The position numbers and the translations under genes are program-made. This document shows, piece after piece, positions 62,675-64,000 of a stretch of DNA of 64,000 nucleotides. Each line of letters starts with the position of its first letter. Position 1 is the first letter of the stretch. The notes below the pieces were generated by a model that was not told where the DNA came from, made no database searches, and saw only the letters and a program-made list of their open reading frames with translations. The DNA is taken from the NCBI GenBank assembly GCA_016719105.1, contig JADKAQ010000004.1, forward strand, positions 62,001 to 126,000. The letters are read 5' to 3'. Origin of the DNA: Gemmatimonadota bacterium. Its GTDB lineage: Bacteria; Gemmatimonadota; Gemmatimonadetes; Gemmatimonadales; Gemmatimonadaceae.

Positions 62675-64000
62675 CTAGTACGTCACGATCTCGCGATAAG
62701 CGCGCGTGAAGTCGTCGATCTGTGGAAGGATCGCGTCCTCGAGCTGTGGGGCATAGCCGACAAACGTGTCGGTGCTGGCGACCCGCTTGACGGGAGCGTC
62801 GAGCCACGCGAAGCAGTCATCGGCCACGCGAGCGGCGATCTCCGCACCATAGCCCCACGAGATCGAGTCTTCGTAGGCCACGATGACGCGACTCGTCTTC
62901 TTCACCGAGGCGTAGACCGTCTCCTGGTCCCACGGCGAGAGCGTGCGCAGGTCGATCACTTCGACGGAGATCCCCTCGTCGGCGATCTGGTTGGCGGCGG
63001 CCAGCGCGCGTTGCACCGTCGCGCCGTATGTGACAAGCGTCACGTCGCTCCCTTCGCGCACGACCTTCGCCTTGCCGAACGGGATCATGAAGTTCGGCCC
63101 GGGATACGCCGCCTTGTTGTAGGTCTGGCGGTAGAGATGCTTGTGCTCGAGGAAGATGACCGGATCGTCGCAGCGAATGGCGGTGCGCAGCAGCCCGTTG
63201 GCATCGAGCGCGGTGGCCGGGCACACGACGCGCAGCCCCGGGTTGTGCGTGAAGAGCGACGCCCCGGTCTGCGAGTGATAGATGGCGCCGCGGATGTAGC
63301 CGCCGTATGTCGTGCGAATGACCACCGGCGCCGCGAAGTGGTTGTTCGAGCGCCAGCGCATCGTGGCCAGCTCGTCGCGGATCTGCATGAAGGCCGGCCA
63401 GATGTAGTCGAAGAACTGGATCTCGACCACCGGCTTGAAGCCGCGCGCCGCCATGCCGATGGCGCGGCCGACGATGTTCGCTTCGGCCAACGGTGAATTG
63501 TAGACGCGCGTCGAGCCAAACTCCTTCTGCAGCCCGTGCGTGACCTTGAACACGCCCCCCTTGCCCTTGACCTTCCCGGCATACGCTTCGCGCGAGACGT
63601 CGGCCACGTCCTCGCCAAACACGACGATGCGCGGGTCGCGCCGCATCTCGTCCTTCATGCAGGCGTTGAGCAGGTCGACCATCGTCGTGGCGTTGCCCGA
63701 GAACTGCGGGTCGTCCTCGGTGTCGAACGACTCGCTCGTCGGGTCGACATCGGGGGAATAGACGGCGAAGTGCACCGTGGAGGCGTCGGGCTGCGGCTGG
63801 CCTAACGCGTCATCGGTTGCGGCGAGGATCTGCGCGTCGACGTCATCACGGATCTGCTGGATCTCCTCGTCGGTCGCGAAGCCGTTCGCCACCAGCCAGA
63901 GCGGGAAGGTGGTGAGCGGGTCGCGCGCGGCATCGGCCGCCCGCTCCTCGGGGGGACGATAGAGCACCTCGTCGTCCGAGAGCGAGTGCGAGTACGGACG
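62675..64000 (-). CDS. 2-oxoacid dehydrogenase E1 component, alpha-beta fusion (C-terminal part)
   Basis: The minus strand encodes the last 441 codons and the gene continues past the window. The first residues seen (RPYSHSLSDDEVLYRPPEER, then DPLTTFPLWLVANGFATDEEI) are the C-terminal end of an E1 alpha subunit. From about the middle it becomes an E1 beta subunit: MVDLLNACMKDEMRRDPRIVVFGEDVA, EKEFGSTRVYNSPLAE-type text, FDYIWPAFMQIRDELATMRWRSNN, VIRTTYGGYIRGAIYHSQ and DLRTLSPWD. Thus alpha and beta are fused, as in some E1 of branched-chain or pyruvate complexes. It decarboxylates a 2-oxoacid with ThDP. Confidence 0.88.
   Translation of the reverse strand, partial: RPYSHSLSDDEVLYRPPEERAADAARDPLTTFPLWLVANGFATDEEIQQIRDDVDAQILAATDDALGQPQPDASTVHFAVYSPDVDPTSESFDTEDDPQFSGNATTMVDLLNACMKDEMRRDPRIVVFGEDVADVSREAYAGKVKGKGGVFKVTHGLQKEFGSTRVYNSPLAEANIVGRAIGMAARGFKPVVEIQFFDYIWPAFMQIRDELATMRWRSNNHFAAPVVIRTTYGGYIRGAIYHSQTGASLFTHNPGLRVVCPATALDANGLLRTAIRCDDPVIFLEHKHLYRQTYNKAAYPGPNFMIPFGKAKVVREGSDVTLVTYGATVQRALAAANQIADEGISVEVIDLRTLSPWDQETVYASVKKTSRVIVAYEDSISWGYGAEIAARVADDCFAWLDAPVKRVASTDTFVGYAPQLEDAILPQIDDFTRAYREIVTY

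Overview
The window is very GC-rich, gene-dense DNA from a Gram-negative (diderm) soil-type bacterium. Many predicted secreted proteins have cleavage sites ending in AQ. There are lipoproteins, TonB-plug-like domains, outer-membrane barrel candidates, Ig-like lipoproteins, two ECF sigma factors and two large PAS-type sensor kinases. This mix and the base composition suggest a member of the Gemmatimonadota. That assignment is inference; there is no rRNA or other decisive marker here. I see no tRNA, rRNA, CRISPR array, prophage or insertion sequence.

Layout. 1-7563: a secreted RidA-like protein (partial) divergent from a Tat-exported FAD oxidoreductase, then a PP2C phosphatase, a threonine/serine dehydratase, a large secreted protein and a periplasmic amidohydrolase. 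7564-14215: a hairpin repeat, an LVIVD-repeat surface protein, a stand-alone plug-like lipoprotein, a phosphodiesterase-type alkaline phosphatase, and a LOG / deoxyhypusine-synthase-like pair. 14219-26981: a giant GH38-like glycosidase, TPR-like and lipoprotein genes, an MBL hydrolase, greA with a terminator hairpin in its leader, glpD and an S10 peptidase. 27294-30878: a fadI-fadJ beta-oxidation operon. 31035-34290: an ECF sigma operon whose membrane regulator and outer-membrane partner both carry a glycogen-binding-like E-set domain. 34369-42013: housekeeping and metabolic genes (M14 peptidase, proline dehydrogenase, rsgA, pdxH) and a hybrid kinase. 42182-49649: a second ECF sigma / zinc-finger anti-sigma pair, then a copper operon (CopZ, cupredoxin, Cu-ATPase, CsoR) under a promoter with two CsoR-like palindromes, then a His-rich secreted protein, a barrel-like protein and a large unknown protein. 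49768-53045: a rhodanese-OsmC operon divergent from a ferredoxin / RMD1-like / ferredoxin cluster. 53109-64000: htpX preceded by a riboswitch, a second periplasmic amidohydrolase, a DUF4412-like protein, a frameshifted hybrid kinase, a three-repeat lipoprotein and the end of an E1 alpha-beta fusion.

Main discoveries. (1) The minus strand at 54070-54228 has the full architecture of a yybP-ykoY (manganese) riboswitch. It is followed by a perfect-looking U8 terminator, and the next gene is the M48 metalloprotease htpX. (2) A DUF155/RMD1-like membrane protein sits between two thioredoxin-fold [2Fe-2S] ferredoxins. (3) One sigma/anti-sigma operon carries E-set carbohydrate-binding domains at two cell locations. 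(4) The octamer GCCTAACG/CGTTAGGC occurs about 29 times in both orientations, far above chance. It accounts for nearly all the TTA leucine codons I noticed. (5) Arrays of the 8-mer GAAGACGG recur between genes, usually as inverted pairs, and one is read through as coding sequence.
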